The notes beneath the pieces were generated by a model. It did not search any database and was not told the origin of the DNA. It saw only the letters and a list, made by a program, of their open reading frames with translations. Shown piece by piece: positions 41,291-50,380 of a stretch of DNA of 61,678 nucleotides (position 1 is its first letter; each line of letters begins with the position of its first letter). Location: contig NZ_LEKT01000012.1 in the NCBI RefSeq assembly GCF_001045675.1, positions 1 to 61,678 on the forward strand, written 5' to 3'. The position numbers and the translations under genes are program-made. This stretch comes from Megasphaera cerevisiae DSM 20462. Its GTDB lineage: Bacteria > Bacillota > Negativicutes > Veillonellales > Megasphaeraceae.

Positions 41291-41543
41291 GCAATACCAC
41301 CTCTCTTGAAACCTTAATAATGACTATATATAATTATCATTATAACATAGTGATAGCGCTATGGTATAGATAATTAAAAACAAGTATTATGCTTATTTTT
41401 TACATAAGAGAAAGTATATTTTTTTTAATCTCAAAAATATTATATTATTTTGTGGGAAAAAGAAGGAGATTACGGGTATTTCAGAGAAATAATTATATAA
41501 CTAGATGAAAGAATGAATGCGTAAAAAAATTGGAGGGATTCAT

Positions 41544-41990
41544 ATGAAAAAATATAATAATATTATTGTCCCCACGGATGGATCTGTCAACTCAAAGCGA
41601 GCCTTGGAGCATGCCGTTGTTATTGCATCGTCACTAGGTGCTACAATTACGTTGGTATATGTAGCCAATATCGTATCAGTTATTTCTAACTTTGATCAGA
41701 TTCCTAATGCAAGCGGGTATGTAACGGAACAGGTTGCACTTGATATGGAAGAAGAAGGAAAAGGAGTATTGGACGAATTTGCCAAGGCGATTCCTCAGAA
41801 TCTTGAAGTCAAGAGCGTTTTTGAAGTCGGTTCACCGGGACCGGCCGTATTATCTGTTGCTAAAAAATATAATGCTGATTTGATTGTTATGGGAAGCCGT
41901 GGCCTGGGGCCGTTGAAGGGGTTGTTCATGGGATCTGTTAGCAGTTATGTTGTTACGCACGCAGTATGCCCGGTACTTATTGTGAAATAA
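41544..41990 (+). CDS. Universal stress protein (UspA family)
   Basis: A 148-residue soluble nucleotide-binding protein. IIVPTDGSVNSKRALEHAV (about 6-24) is the UspA N-terminus. The ATP-binding motif GSRGLGPLKGLFMGSVSSYV (about 117-136) matches the G-2x-G-9x-G-S pattern, so ATP binding is expected. ATG 41544 is preferred because GGAGGG precedes it; the longer reading from 41517 lacks a site. It is transcribed divergently from the antiporter gene, with a terminator behind it. Confidence 0.92.
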   Translation: MKKYNNIIVPTDGSVNSKRALEHAVVIASSLGATITLVYVANIVSVISNFDQIPNASGYVTEQVALDMEEEGKGVLDEFAKAIPQNLEVKSVFEVGSPGPAVLSVAKKYNADLIVMGSRGLGPLKGLFMGSVSSYVVTHAVCPVLIVK

Positions 41991-42001
41991 TACAAATTTG
42001 A

Positions 42002-42045
42002 AAAGACTTTGCTTGCTTCTAAAAGAGCGGCAAAGTCTTTTTTTT
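42002..42045 (+). terminator. Terminator of the universal stress protein gene
   Basis: AAAGACTTTGC (42002-42012) pairs with GCAAAGTCTTT (42030-42040), followed by a T run. Confidence 0.9.
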
Positions 42046-42182
42046 ATGTAGGGGAAACGCTTGTTTTGTGATATACTGATTACATGTTACGTGCAATGTA
42101 ATGACTGGTTCGGTACTGATTGTACTAATTATATATAATGTAATAGTATAATTAATATATATGCCTGGGGGGGCAGTGAACG

Positions 42183-43907
42183 ATGATGAAAAACAATAAA
42201 GAATGGCTGGATAATCAGATCAATGATTGGGTGTCCAACGGGTGGATTTCCAAGGATGCCCAACAGCAGATACGCAACGCTTGCGGCATGCAGGAAGACA
42301 GCCGTCTTCGGTCCGCGGCATCGCTGTATAGTATCTTGATCATTATTGGTTTATCTGTGCTGGGAATGGGAATCATCTGGGGATCCGCTCAGGTATGGTA
42401 TCACGTTCCTATGGCGGCGCGGATAGGAATCGCAGCAGGTATTCTTATTATATCGCAAATTGGAATCGGTGCTGTCATGCTTCAGGAACGGCAGGGGACG
42501 ATATTGGCGGAAGGCATTGGAGTCGTCCATTGTCTTGCTGTCTTTGTGGCGGTGGCGATGGCGGAGCAGACCTTTTATATTGGTTGGGATTTGCCTTCTT
42601 ATGCTGCGGCTTGTGCTATCTTATGTCTGCCTGCGATGTATTTGCTTCGCGCGGTAGGCTGTACGATTGTTTATGGGCTGGCGGTACTGTACTGGGCTGC
42701 ATTGGGGGGGCCTCTCAATGCGATGGGCGGTGCTGGTTTTATGTGGGTTATGGTTGTTTTGGCTATTCCTTTTTACCGTGTGCTGGCCCGACATAATGAG
42801 GAAATACGGCTGGCTGTATTTTCATGGGTGATGACGATTACCGTTTTTGCCGCTTTTGGATTGGCCGCACTGACGGCAGACTACATTCCATTTCTTATGC
42901 TGGCAACCTTGGCGGTAGCAATCATGCTGACCGGATATTCTATTGATATCCGCAAGGCGTGGGGAGTGCCATTCCGCTGGTTCGGTCGCTTTGCCGCTGC
43001 AGGCTCGCTGCTTATTTCTTGTATGCCTGCTTCATGGCATGGCATTGCAGAGATCCAAGGCTTTCACTGGACGACAATGGCCGTGACGGTCATCTTATTT
43101 ATGGCCATTGTCATATTACTTGCCAAAGGAGTGAAAAAACGCTTGTGGGGGCCTGTGGTGTATGTCTGCATTCCTGTTATTTTAGCGGGAGAAACCATGC
43201 TTGTGCGCAGCGGGTTATATTCTTCCGTACCTCTGATCATATCTTCCGTGTACATGCTTTTTCTGGGATTTTATGAAACTGCCCAGGGGCTTCAGCCAGG
43301 GCATTTCGGTCATGCGAAATTTGGGGTCGTTATTTTGGCGAGCCTTGTTCTTTCATTTATTTTCGGCACCAGCTTTTCTCCTTTAGTACCGGTTATAGCC
43401 ATTGTTATTCTTGGTTTGGCTATTTTCCAAATCAGGCGGGTCAGAAACGATAAAAAGGCAGCGGCGCAGCGGTCAGACCGGCGGTTGCATCTGAAGCATC
43501 GTTCTGCCACGATACGTTCTGATCGAGATACGAGAAGGTCCAAAAAAAAAGAGATCGTGCCGCCCTCGTATGCTATAGATAAGCGCAATGCTCAAGAGGA
43601 TGCGGAAACGGTAGCCGAATGGATGAAGGGTGTGCATATGCCTCCGATGCGGAAACCAGTAGGACCGCAAGGGAGGACAGAGAACGACGGTACTATTATT
43701 CATAAATCTCCGGATGCTTCGGCCTTTGTGGCGCCGGTATTTCGGGATCCAGACGTAACAGTGCTGCCGCATGCGGCGGAACGCAGCAAGCCGCGGCAGC
43801 AGGAACGTATTGCGTCATCTCCGTGGCAATCCATGAAACCAGCAGCGAAACGGGAAAAACAACCGTCCCGGTCACCGTGGGCGCAGGAAGGAGAATCCAA
43901 AAAATGA
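42183..43907 (+). CDS. DUF2157-type membrane protein with long cytoplasmic tail
   Basis: A 574-residue protein. Residues 1-45 form a helical cytoplasmic head (WLDNQINDWVSNGWISKDAQQQI) typical of DUF2157. About ten hydrophobic helices follow (roughly 50-405). The last 165 residues are hydrophilic, very basic at first (KKAAAQRSDRRLHLKHRSA, RRSKKKE) and probably disordered; this tail is longer than usual. DUF2157 proteins often neighbour GDYXXLXY-domain proteins, as here, but no function is established. GGGGGGCAG lies before the start. Its stop overlaps the next gene (ATGA). Confidence 0.8.
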   Translation: MMKNNKEWLDNQINDWVSNGWISKDAQQQIRNACGMQEDSRLRSAASLYSILIIIGLSVLGMGIIWGSAQVWYHVPMAARIGIAAGILIISQIGIGAVMLQERQGTILAEGIGVVHCLAVFVAVAMAEQTFYIGWDLPSYAAACAILCLPAMYLLRAVGCTIVYGLAVLYWAALGGPLNAMGGAGFMWVMVVLAIPFYRVLARHNEEIRLAVFSWVMTITVFAAFGLAALTADYIPFLMLATLAVAIMLTGYSIDIRKAWGVPFRWFGRFAAAGSLLISCMPASWHGIAEIQGFHWTTMAVTVILFMAIVILLAKGVKKRLWGPVVYVCIPVILAGETMLVRSGLYSSVPLIISSVYMLFLGFYETAQGLQPGHFGHAKFGVVILASLVLSFIFGTSFSPLVPVIAIVILGLAIFQIRRVRNDKKAAAQRSDRRLHLKHRSATIRSDRDTRRSKKKEIVPPSYAIDKRNAQEDAETVAEWMKGVHMPPMRKPVGPQGRTENDGTIIHKSPDASAFVAPVFRDPDVTVLPHAAERSKPRQQERIASSPWQSMKPAAKREKQPSRSPWAQEGESKK

Positions 43908-44572
43908 AAGCAATAAAATGGCAAGTTTCTCCTGACGGGCAAAATAAATGGCTGCTGTTTCTGCTGGTCGTGATCATACAGCTGGGAACGCTGGCATATA
44001 TCGGCTGGCGCTGGCATAATATTGGCGTAGATGGCATTCCCTACCAGTGGCAGTGTGTGCCGCGATTGGAAGTATCCTCCTTTGGAACGGATTATATACG
44101 AGTTGTATTCCCGGAAGATACGACTAAATGGCTGGACCAGTCCCAACCTGAAGCAGGGCAGATTGTATATGTGTATATTTCCCGCGATGCCAAGGGTGTC
44201 ATGGAAATAGAAGGGGCTTCGGCCTCTAAACCCAGTGTCGGCGGTGACTATATGAATGCCACCGTCGTGTCCTTTCAAAATGGGACAGTGCAGTTCCGGG
44301 TCGGGTTTGACCGGTACCGTATTGCACCGGAAAAATCAGATGGTATATATGATATCAACGCTGGTGATAACGTCATTGCCAGTGTACGGATGAAAAAGGG
44401 CGAAGGTGTCATTGAGGGTATTTATGTAAATGGAGTGCCCCTGGAAGCAAGCAGCAGCGGAGCGGCAATGGATGCTGCCCGGAAAACAGCGGTTTCCGGT
44501 AATCCGGGAAATACTCCGTTGGATAAAAAGCATATTGTGGAATCAGGAATGGTCCCGCCGAAAGAAGAATAA
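43904..44572 (+). CDS. GDYXXLXY-domain-like membrane-anchored protein
   Basis: A 222-residue protein with an N-terminal membrane anchor (KWLLFLLVVIIQLGTLAYIGW, about 15-35, next to the start) and an extracytoplasmic beta-rich domain. GIPYQWQCVPRLEVSSFGTDYIRVVFPED matches the GDYXXLXY family layout, with FGTDYIRVVF replacing the name motif (G-DY-x-x-x-x). GQIVYVYISRDAKGVMEIEG follows. ATG 43904 overlaps the DUF2157 stop, behind GGAAGGAG. Its function is unknown; it likely works with the two flanking membrane proteins. Confidence 0.72.
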   Translation: MKAIKWQVSPDGQNKWLLFLLVVIIQLGTLAYIGWRWHNIGVDGIPYQWQCVPRLEVSSFGTDYIRVVFPEDTTKWLDQSQPEAGQIVYVYISRDAKGVMEIEGASASKPSVGGDYMNATVVSFQNGTVQFRVGFDRYRIAPEKSDGIYDINAGDNVIASVRMKKGEGVIEGIYVNGVPLEASSSGAAMDAARKTAVSGNPGNTPLDKKHIVESGMVPPKEE

Positions 44573-44599
44573 ATTGGATAGATGGAAAGTGAGGGTATC

Positions 44600-45925
44600 A
44601 TGAAAGCGTATTTCAAAATAGGCCTGACAGCTATGCTGCTGGCATCGTTTGTTCTGTTATCAGGCTTTCGGGCACAGACAATTATTCATGACGACGGGAG
44701 TGAAACGCAGGATGTGCTGAAGGTGTCCGATACGGCGCAAGGGCAGAAGGATCTGAGATCAGATGCGGATGAATTTCAACAACGGAATTATACTATCATG
44801 GATTATAATAATAATAATGGCATAGGCTTTCGGGCAATGAAAACAATCACAAAAGAAGGCGCCAATCGAAGTTCAGTAGACCGAATTGTCCATAAAACAC
44901 ATGATGGTCTTATTTGTTCGACGTATTATATTGATTATCAGTATAATGCAGATAGTATGAAGGCCTTGCGATTAGGTATCCCGATGATGGAAAATGGTGT
45001 TGATTTGGAATATATAGTATCCTTTCCATCGGGGACACGAGTAGTGAGCAACAGTACCAAGGCGGATGATCAGGGCAGTACTTATATGTGGCGTCTGAAT
45101 AATTCTGATCCTGCAGAGATCAAGCTGCAGGCAACGGTATGGCATAAGCTGTTTATTTATATGGCATTGTTTTTCATCGTTATCGTACTGCTGATCATTC
45201 TTTTTATGGAACATCGCCGTAAAAATGTTATCAGTTGGAAACGAGCAGCACATATGCGCAGGATAGAAATGATGCTCTTATGTATACCGATTCTGCTTTT
45301 GGGCTATATGGGATATGAATATTATGTGGGGACGCATATCACGGCAGAAACACTAGCTAAAGTTTCGGAACAGCAGCAGGAAGAATTACTGGAAAACAGG
45401 GAAGAAGACAAGCGAATTCATGATGCCGATGCGAAGAAACAGAGAAACGATGAGCTGGCGGCATCTCGTATCCGCAGCACAACAATAGAAATATCCAGCT
45501 CGCTGCGGGAATTGAACCGCGAGTACGTATCTGGGCAAATCAGTCAAAGCGCCGCTCGCACAGCTGCGAGCAAGCTTGCGGCACAAGCGCAGGACTTGCT
45601 GCGCAGTAACAAAGAACTATCACAGGCAGATCGTGATGTCCTGCAGCAGCTCGTAGACCGTTTGGTTGAAGAGGCGGATTCTATCGGCAGCGGTTCTACT
45701 GTCTCTAAAGGGGTAGCAGACAGCAGTGCTTCGGAAGAACAGCGGCGTGCGGATGCCCTTTCAGCGGATCAGGCTAAAAGCAGTGCTGCCAAAGATGAAC
45801 CGCGGCCGACTTCTAATGAGGCCGATAGAGTCAATGGAGACGACGCTTCTGCCGGCTCTGCTAAAGCAGCCGATACCTCTAAGGATATCAATGCCGGCTC
45901 TGATAAAAGTAAAAACTCTAAATAA
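44600..45925 (+). CDS. Unrecognised membrane protein with C-terminal coiled coil
   Basis: A 441-residue protein I cannot assign. An N-terminal signal/anchor (GLTAMLLASFVLLSGF) precedes an exported domain of about 160 residues rich in Asp, Asn and Thr. Two membrane helices follow (LFIYMALFFIVIVLLIILFM, about 190-209; MLLCIPILLLGYMGYEYYVG, about 225-245). The C-terminal 190 residues are a charged helical region (QQQEELLENREEDKR...) with likely coiled coil, ending in a low-complexity Ser/Ala/Asp/Lys tail. ATG 44600 (behind GTGAGGG) is preferred to 44582. It lies 27 bases after the GDYXXLXY-like gene, so the three form one unit. Confidence 0.72.
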   Translation: MKAYFKIGLTAMLLASFVLLSGFRAQTIIHDDGSETQDVLKVSDTAQGQKDLRSDADEFQQRNYTIMDYNNNNGIGFRAMKTITKEGANRSSVDRIVHKTHDGLICSTYYIDYQYNADSMKALRLGIPMMENGVDLEYIVSFPSGTRVVSNSTKADDQGSTYMWRLNNSDPAEIKLQATVWHKLFIYMALFFIVIVLLIILFMEHRRKNVISWKRAAHMRRIEMMLLCIPILLLGYMGYEYYVGTHITAETLAKVSEQQQEELLENREEDKRIHDADAKKQRNDELAASRIRSTTIEISSSLRELNREYVSGQISQSAARTAASKLAAQAQDLLRSNKELSQADRDVLQQLVDRLVEEADSIGSGSTVSKGVADSSASEEQRRADALSADQAKSSAAKDEPRPTSNEADRVNGDDASAGSAKAADTSKDINAGSDKSKNSK

Positions 45926-45949
45926 GCTGCTTTTTTTTCATATACATAT

Positions 45950-45977
45950 TTGATATTGGACAAAAACATGGTATGAT
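45950..45977 (+). promoter_or_regulatory. Promoter of the flavodiiron gene
   Basis: TTGATA (45950-45955), a 16-base spacer and TATGAT (45972-45977) lie 64 bases before the ATG. Confidence 0.55.
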
Positions 45978-46041
45978 ATGAATGTATAAGGGAAGGCTAT
46001 TAATTAATATTTGTTTTTAAATAAGGAGGTACATTACTATT

Positions 46042-47277
46042 ATGTATTGCGTAGAAGAAATAAAAAACGGCATTTACTGGATGGGTTGTAATGACTTTCG
46101 GACAGAGTTATTTGAACGGATATTCCCGATTCCGGAAGGCATAACATATAACTCCTACTTCATCGATGATGAAAAAACTTGCGTTTTAGATGCCATGGAT
46201 AAATCTTGCCGTGATGAATTTTTGGAGAATGTTGAACATTTGCTCCATGGCCGTAAACTGGATTATTTTGTTCTGCAGCATATGGAACCGGATCATGCGA
46301 GCTCGGCACTGGCCTTGATTGAAAAATACCCGGATGTAAAAATTATTGGACAGCCGCAGACTTTTAAGCTTTTCGAACAGTTTTTTCGTCATCCCTGCCC
46401 GAACAACTACGTTTCTGTTAAAGAAGGAGATCAGCTGGCACTAGGTAAGCACACACTTCAATTTATTAAGGCGCCCATGGTTCACTGGCCGGAGGTCATC
46501 ATGTCCTATGACTTGACGGATAAGATGCTGTTCAGTGCGGATGCCTTCGGTATGTTTGGGACGACAGGAAATGTATATGCGGACCAGGTCGATTTTGAAG
46601 AAAATTATTTGGACCCAGCACGGCGGTATTATGTGAATATTGTTGGTAAGTTTGGCCCGCAGGTAGTCAATGTCTTGAAAAAAGCATCAGGAATTCCGAT
46701 TGATGTTATTTGCCCACTTCACGGTGTTGTTTTCCGTACGCCAGAAACAATTCAGTATATTGTTAAAAAATACCAGCATTGGGCTCAATATGTGCCGGAA
46801 AAGAAAGGTGTCGTTATTGCTTTTTCTTCAATTTATGGCAATACGGAACGGGCGGCCTGCGTGTTGGCACATAAGCTTAGTCAACAGGGCATTCATGATG
46901 TTCGACTCTATGATGTAGCAAAAATTCATCCTTCTTATATTACGGCCAAAGCTTGGGAATATAGTCATTTGGTGCTGGCTGCGCCTACATATAACTTGAA
47001 TTTGTTTTTGCCGATGGAAAGCTTCCTGCATGATTTGAAAACATTACTCTTTCAAAAACGTAAGATTGCAATTATCGCAAATCACAGCTGGGCTTCTGCT
47101 GCGTATAAAACGATGGTGGACTATGTGGAAGATCAATTTAAATGCTGCGAACTGATTGAACCGGCGCTAGACATGAAATCATCCCTTTGCGATGATCAAG
47201 AATGCATTGTCGATGAAATGGCACTGCGGATTGCTGAAGATATCAAGGCATATCCTGATCCGGAAACATTAATCTGA
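46042..47277 (+). CDS. fprA: Flavodiiron protein (FprA-type A flavoprotein)
   Basis: Cytoplasmic O2- or NO-reducing enzyme of 411 residues. The N-terminal metallo-beta-lactamase-like diiron domain has QHMEPDHASS (H80, E82, D84, H85), VHWPEV, FSADAFGMFG and PLHGVVFR, covering all expected iron ligands. The C-terminal flavodoxin domain, from about residue 255, has the FMN-binding IAFSSIYGNTERAA and APTYNLNLF. It reduces oxygen to water with electrons from rubredoxin or NADH systems; no rubredoxin gene lies next to it. AAGGAGGT precedes ATG 46042. A single-gene unit with its own promoter and terminator. Confidence 0.95.
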   Translation: MYCVEEIKNGIYWMGCNDFRTELFERIFPIPEGITYNSYFIDDEKTCVLDAMDKSCRDEFLENVEHLLHGRKLDYFVLQHMEPDHASSALALIEKYPDVKIIGQPQTFKLFEQFFRHPCPNNYVSVKEGDQLALGKHTLQFIKAPMVHWPEVIMSYDLTDKMLFSADAFGMFGTTGNVYADQVDFEENYLDPARRYYVNIVGKFGPQVVNVLKKASGIPIDVICPLHGVVFRTPETIQYIVKKYQHWAQYVPEKKGVVIAFSSIYGNTERAACVLAHKLSQQGIHDVRLYDVAKIHPSYITAKAWEYSHLVLAAPTYNLNLFLPMESFLHDLKTLLFQKRKIAIIANHSWASAAYKTMVDYVEDQFKCCELIEPALDMKSSLCDDQECIVDEMALRIAEDIKAYPDPETLI

Positions 47278-47286
47278 TGAATTGAT

Positions 47287-47314
47287 AAAAAGACCGCCTG
47301 CGGGCGGTCTTTTT
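47287..47314 (+). terminator. Terminator of the flavodiiron gene
   Basis: AAAAAGACCGCC pairs with GGCGGTCTTTTT around a TGCG loop, followed by further T. Confidence 0.92.
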
Positions 47315-47596
47315 AATTTTGTATTATATAAAGCGAGCATGTCTTAAGGCCATTTATAGAAATATCCAAAGAAAAAATGCATAATCTAAACAAACACTGA
47401 TCCGAAATGAAGTAAAATAAAAGTAATCTATGAATTTGCGAAAGATGCTTATATGCTGAAAAATAGAAAGAATTTTTTTTTGCAGAGCAGCTCAGGCACT
47501 AAGATATTTGCATACATACATTGCTGATCATGTTGTACCTCTTTCGCTTCTCCTATGGTATAATAATTCCAATCATATTATAAAGGAGGTAATACC

Positions 47597-47752
47597 ATGA
47601 TTATTCGTGATAACAGCGCTAAAAGCGGCGATCCGCATACACAGGATCAGGCTAAAAATACGGGTGAAGAACTGCAGGTGGACTTGGGACGACCGCTGAC
47701 AGAGGAAGAGGAAAAAATTTTTGCGAAATTGAAAGAGGGGTTGCATTTATAA
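47597..47752 (+). CDS. Small acidic protein, 51 residues
   Basis: An open frame begins MIIRDNSAKSGDP, ends LTEEEEKIFAKLKEGLHL, and is hydrophilic and acidic with a C-terminal amphipathic helix. The case for a real gene is good: a perfect AAAGGAGGT site at the right distance, an extended -10 (TATGG-TATAAT, TATAAT at 47559-47564) 33 bases upstream, and a clean gap to both neighbours. I do not recognise the family. It could be a small regulator or stability-type peptide. It lies 89 bases before the radical-SAM repair gene, in the same direction, without a terminator between. Confidence 0.65.
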   Translation: MIIRDNSAKSGDPHTQDQAKNTGEELQVDLGRPLTEEEEKIFAKLKEGLHL

Positions 47753-47841
47753 GGGCGCAGACGCTTCGATTTTTTTGCATAGAACATACGTTTGAAAAAA
47801 ATCTTCCCATATGCTATGATACATGGAAGGGAGGTGTCTCT

Positions 47842-49098
47842 ATGGATTGGGACAGTATGCAAAGAAAATTGACCATATTGAGTGATGCGGCAAAGTACGA
47901 TGTATCATGTTCATCCAGCGGCAGCCGCAGAGCTAATACCAAAAATGGTATTGGAAATGCGGCCTGTTCCGGTATTTGTCATACTTGGTCGGCCGACGGA
48001 CGATGTGTTTCGCTGTTGAAAATATTAATGACTAATAATTGTATATACGATTGTGCGTATTGTATCAACCGGTGTACCCATGAAACGGATCGGGCCATAT
48101 TAACGCCTGATGAAATCGCTGATCTGACTGTTGAATTTTACCGCCGCAATTATATAGAAGGTTTGTTTCTTAGTTCAGGAGTCTATCATTCTCCTGATTA
48201 TACGACGGAATTGCTGATTCGCACGGCACGGAAGCTGCGGGAGGAAAAGAGATTTAACGGCTACATTCACATGAAAGGGATTCCTGGTGCAGACCGCTCT
48301 CTCATCCGGGAGTTAGGTGGATATGTGGATCGTATGAGCGTCAATATTGAGTTGCCATCCGCTGCTAGCTTGAAGGCTCTGGCGCCGCAGAAAACGAAGC
48401 AGAGCATTCTGCTGCCAATGAATGAACTTAAAAATGGTATTGCTGAGCGGCAGGAGGAACGGCGCAGAAGTAAAAACATGCCTTCCTTTGTGCCGGCTGG
48501 ACAGACGACGCAGCTCATTATCGGAGCAACGCCCGATAGTGATCGGACGATTCTTCGTCTTGGCGAGGCGTTATACCGGAAGGTTAATTTGAAACGTGTT
48601 TATTATTCTGCTTATGTGCCCGCGATGCAGGATGCTAATTTGCCGGCAGTTGTCAAACCACCGCTGCTGCGGGAACACCGGCTGTATCAGGCAGATTGGC
48701 TTCTGCGTTTTTATCAATTTTCTGCTGATGAGATTTTGACGGAAAAAACTCCTGATTTTGATCTTCAGCTGGATCCCAAGGCGTGTTGGGCGCTGCGGCA
48801 TCCAGAGGTATTTCCTGTGGAAATCAACCGGGCATCATATCATATGCTGCTGCGTGTCCCGGGTATTGGCGTCACCTCGGCCCAACGTATTTGTGCGGCC
48901 CGGCGGGCGGCATGGCTGTCATATGATACGCTGCGCCGGCTGGGGATTGTTTTGAAACGGGCCAAGTATTTTATTACCTGCAGAGGGAAATTTTATGGAG
49001 AATCATCATGTCCTGATTTTATACGGCAGCGTCTAATTCTGCGGGAACGGTCCGGAAGCTATGAGGAAATGGATCTCTTTTCCACGGCACGCCCATGA
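47842..49098 (+). CDS. Putative DNA modification/repair radical SAM protein
   Basis: A 418-residue enzyme of the TIGR03916 type. Unusually long N-terminal Cys-containing segments (SCSSSGS, ACSGICH) precede the radical-SAM cluster motif CIYDCAYC (C67, C71, C74). FLSSGVYHSPDYT and GYIHMKGIPG continue the barrel. The C-terminus holds a helix-hairpin-helix DNA-binding element (LLRVPGIGVTSAQRICAARR, about 334-353). The family is always found with the partner encoded next and is presumed to act on DNA; its reaction is not established. GGAAGGGAGG precedes ATG 47842. Confidence 0.9.
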   Translation: MDWDSMQRKLTILSDAAKYDVSCSSSGSRRANTKNGIGNAACSGICHTWSADGRCVSLLKILMTNNCIYDCAYCINRCTHETDRAILTPDEIADLTVEFYRRNYIEGLFLSSGVYHSPDYTTELLIRTARKLREEKRFNGYIHMKGIPGADRSLIRELGGYVDRMSVNIELPSAASLKALAPQKTKQSILLPMNELKNGIAERQEERRRSKNMPSFVPAGQTTQLIIGATPDSDRTILRLGEALYRKVNLKRVYYSAYVPAMQDANLPAVVKPPLLREHRLYQADWLLRFYQFSADEILTEKTPDFDLQLDPKACWALRHPEVFPVEINRASYHMLLRVPGIGVTSAQRICAARRAAWLSYDTLRRLGIVLKRAKYFITCRGKFYGESSCPDFIRQRLILRERSGSYEEMDLFSTARP

Positions 49099-49841
49099 TA
49101 TATACATATGACGGCACTTTTTTCGGCTTTTTATCGGCTGTTTTTGATGCATGGCATATCGGCTTGGATCATGTGGAAGATATAAAAATTATGGGCAGTA
49201 CATTTTTATTTGGTGAAGAGCGCAATGTCTATACGGATGAGAAGAAAGCCCAGCGTATTTTGACAGCTCTTCAGACCAAGTGCGGCGGCAAGACATGTCA
49301 TGTTCTGTATTATGCCTTTTTAGCAGAGCAGCCGGATCGGGGCATGAAGCTGCTTCGGTATATTCGACAGGCTTTTCACTTGAAAGATGAATTCCTCAGC
49401 CACCTCAGTGATGAAGAGATTTGGGAAGTCCGCAAGTGGGCTCAGAAAACGGGAAATGAACGGCATAAATTATTGGGACTGATACGGTTTCAGGAATTAT
49501 CGGGGGGGATGCTGTACAGCAGAATCAATCCGACATGCTGTGTGGTTCCGGTTATGGCACCGCATTTTGTGCGTCGTCTGCCGGGAGAAGAATGGGTTAT
49601 TCACGATATTCGGCGGCATATGGGCATTTGGTACGAGGGTGGTGTACTTTCGATCATCGAGATTCCCCGGCCGCTGCAGCAGATAGATGTTTCTGATGAG
49701 GAAGCCGCATTTACTGCATTATGGAAAAAATATTATCAGACAATTGCGATTGGGGAGCGCAGCAATGAAGGTCTGCGGCGCCGATTTATGCCGAAAAAAT
49801 ACTGGCCGTATATCGTGGAAATGCGAAATGAAAAAAAGTAG
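49095..49841 (+). CDS. TIGR03915-family partner of the radical SAM DNA-repair protein (DUF4130)
   Basis: A 248-residue protein beginning IYTYDGTFFGFLSAVFDAW, the diagnostic DUF4130 start. A central helical section carries VRKWAQKTGNERHKLLGLIRFQEL (about 114-137), and the C-terminal part has FVRRLPGEEWVIHDIRR and MPKKYWPYIVEM. It overlaps the radical-SAM gene by 4 bases (ATGA), so the pair is translated together. It is presumed to be the DNA-handling or uracil-glycosylase-like partner; the function is inferred from association only. Confidence 0.9.
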   Translation: MIYTYDGTFFGFLSAVFDAWHIGLDHVEDIKIMGSTFLFGEERNVYTDEKKAQRILTALQTKCGGKTCHVLYYAFLAEQPDRGMKLLRYIRQAFHLKDEFLSHLSDEEIWEVRKWAQKTGNERHKLLGLIRFQELSGGMLYSRINPTCCVVPVMAPHFVRRLPGEEWVIHDIRRHMGIWYEGGVLSIIEIPRPLQQIDVSDEEAAFTALWKKYYQTIAIGERSNEGLRRRFMPKKYWPYIVEMRNEKK

Positions 49842-49951
49842 GCATGCGTTTCCGTCCGTGCGGATTGCACGCTAAAAAAGTGTTTCTTTTTCTTTGCACT
49901 TGTTATATAATAGTAACATTGGATTATTGGTAGGAGAAAGGTTGGAAGACA

Positions 49952-50380
49952 TTGAAACCTGTCTTGGTAAGCGTAAAAAGCATCCAACGGAATGAAGAAG
50001 GAAAAGAACTGAAGCTGGAGCTTGTTTCAGAAGGGAAATTTTATACGAAAGAACGCACGCAATATATCGTATACGAAGAAAGCAAGCTTACAGACATGGA
50101 AGGTGTGACGACTATTATCAAGGTGCTTCCTGATGATGCGGTCATGCTCATGCGGTTTGGCAAAATACGGCAGCGTCAGGAATATCGTAAGGGTAAAACA
50201 ATGCGGTCCCGTTATGAAACCCCAATGGGAAATTTTGACGTTGTTATGAAAACCTATGAATGCAGCGTGGATCTTTGCGATGGCATCGGTACGATCCGAT
50301 TAGGATACGATATCGATTTAGAGGGTATTGGAGCTAATTATACGCAATTGACTATAACAGTGCAGGAGGATCATTCGTAA
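49952..50380 (+). CDS. DUF1934 domain protein (YwiB-like)
   Basis: A 142-residue small beta-barrel (calycin-like) protein with no signal peptide. Features of the family are the alternating strands TQYIVYEESKLTDMEGVTT, IKVLPDDAVMLMRFGKIRQRQEYRKG, the YETPMGNFDVVMKT turn and the final GIGANYTQLTITV strand. It starts at a TTG behind a GGAAGAC/AGGAG region. Its stop overlaps argS (TAATG), the usual gene order in Firmicutes. Its biochemical role is unknown. Confidence 0.85.
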   Translation: MKPVLVSVKSIQRNEEGKELKLELVSEGKFYTKERTQYIVYEESKLTDMEGVTTIIKVLPDDAVMLMRFGKIRQRQEYRKGKTMRSRYETPMGNFDVVMKTYECSVDLCDGIGTIRLGYDIDLEGIGANYTQLTITVQEDHS

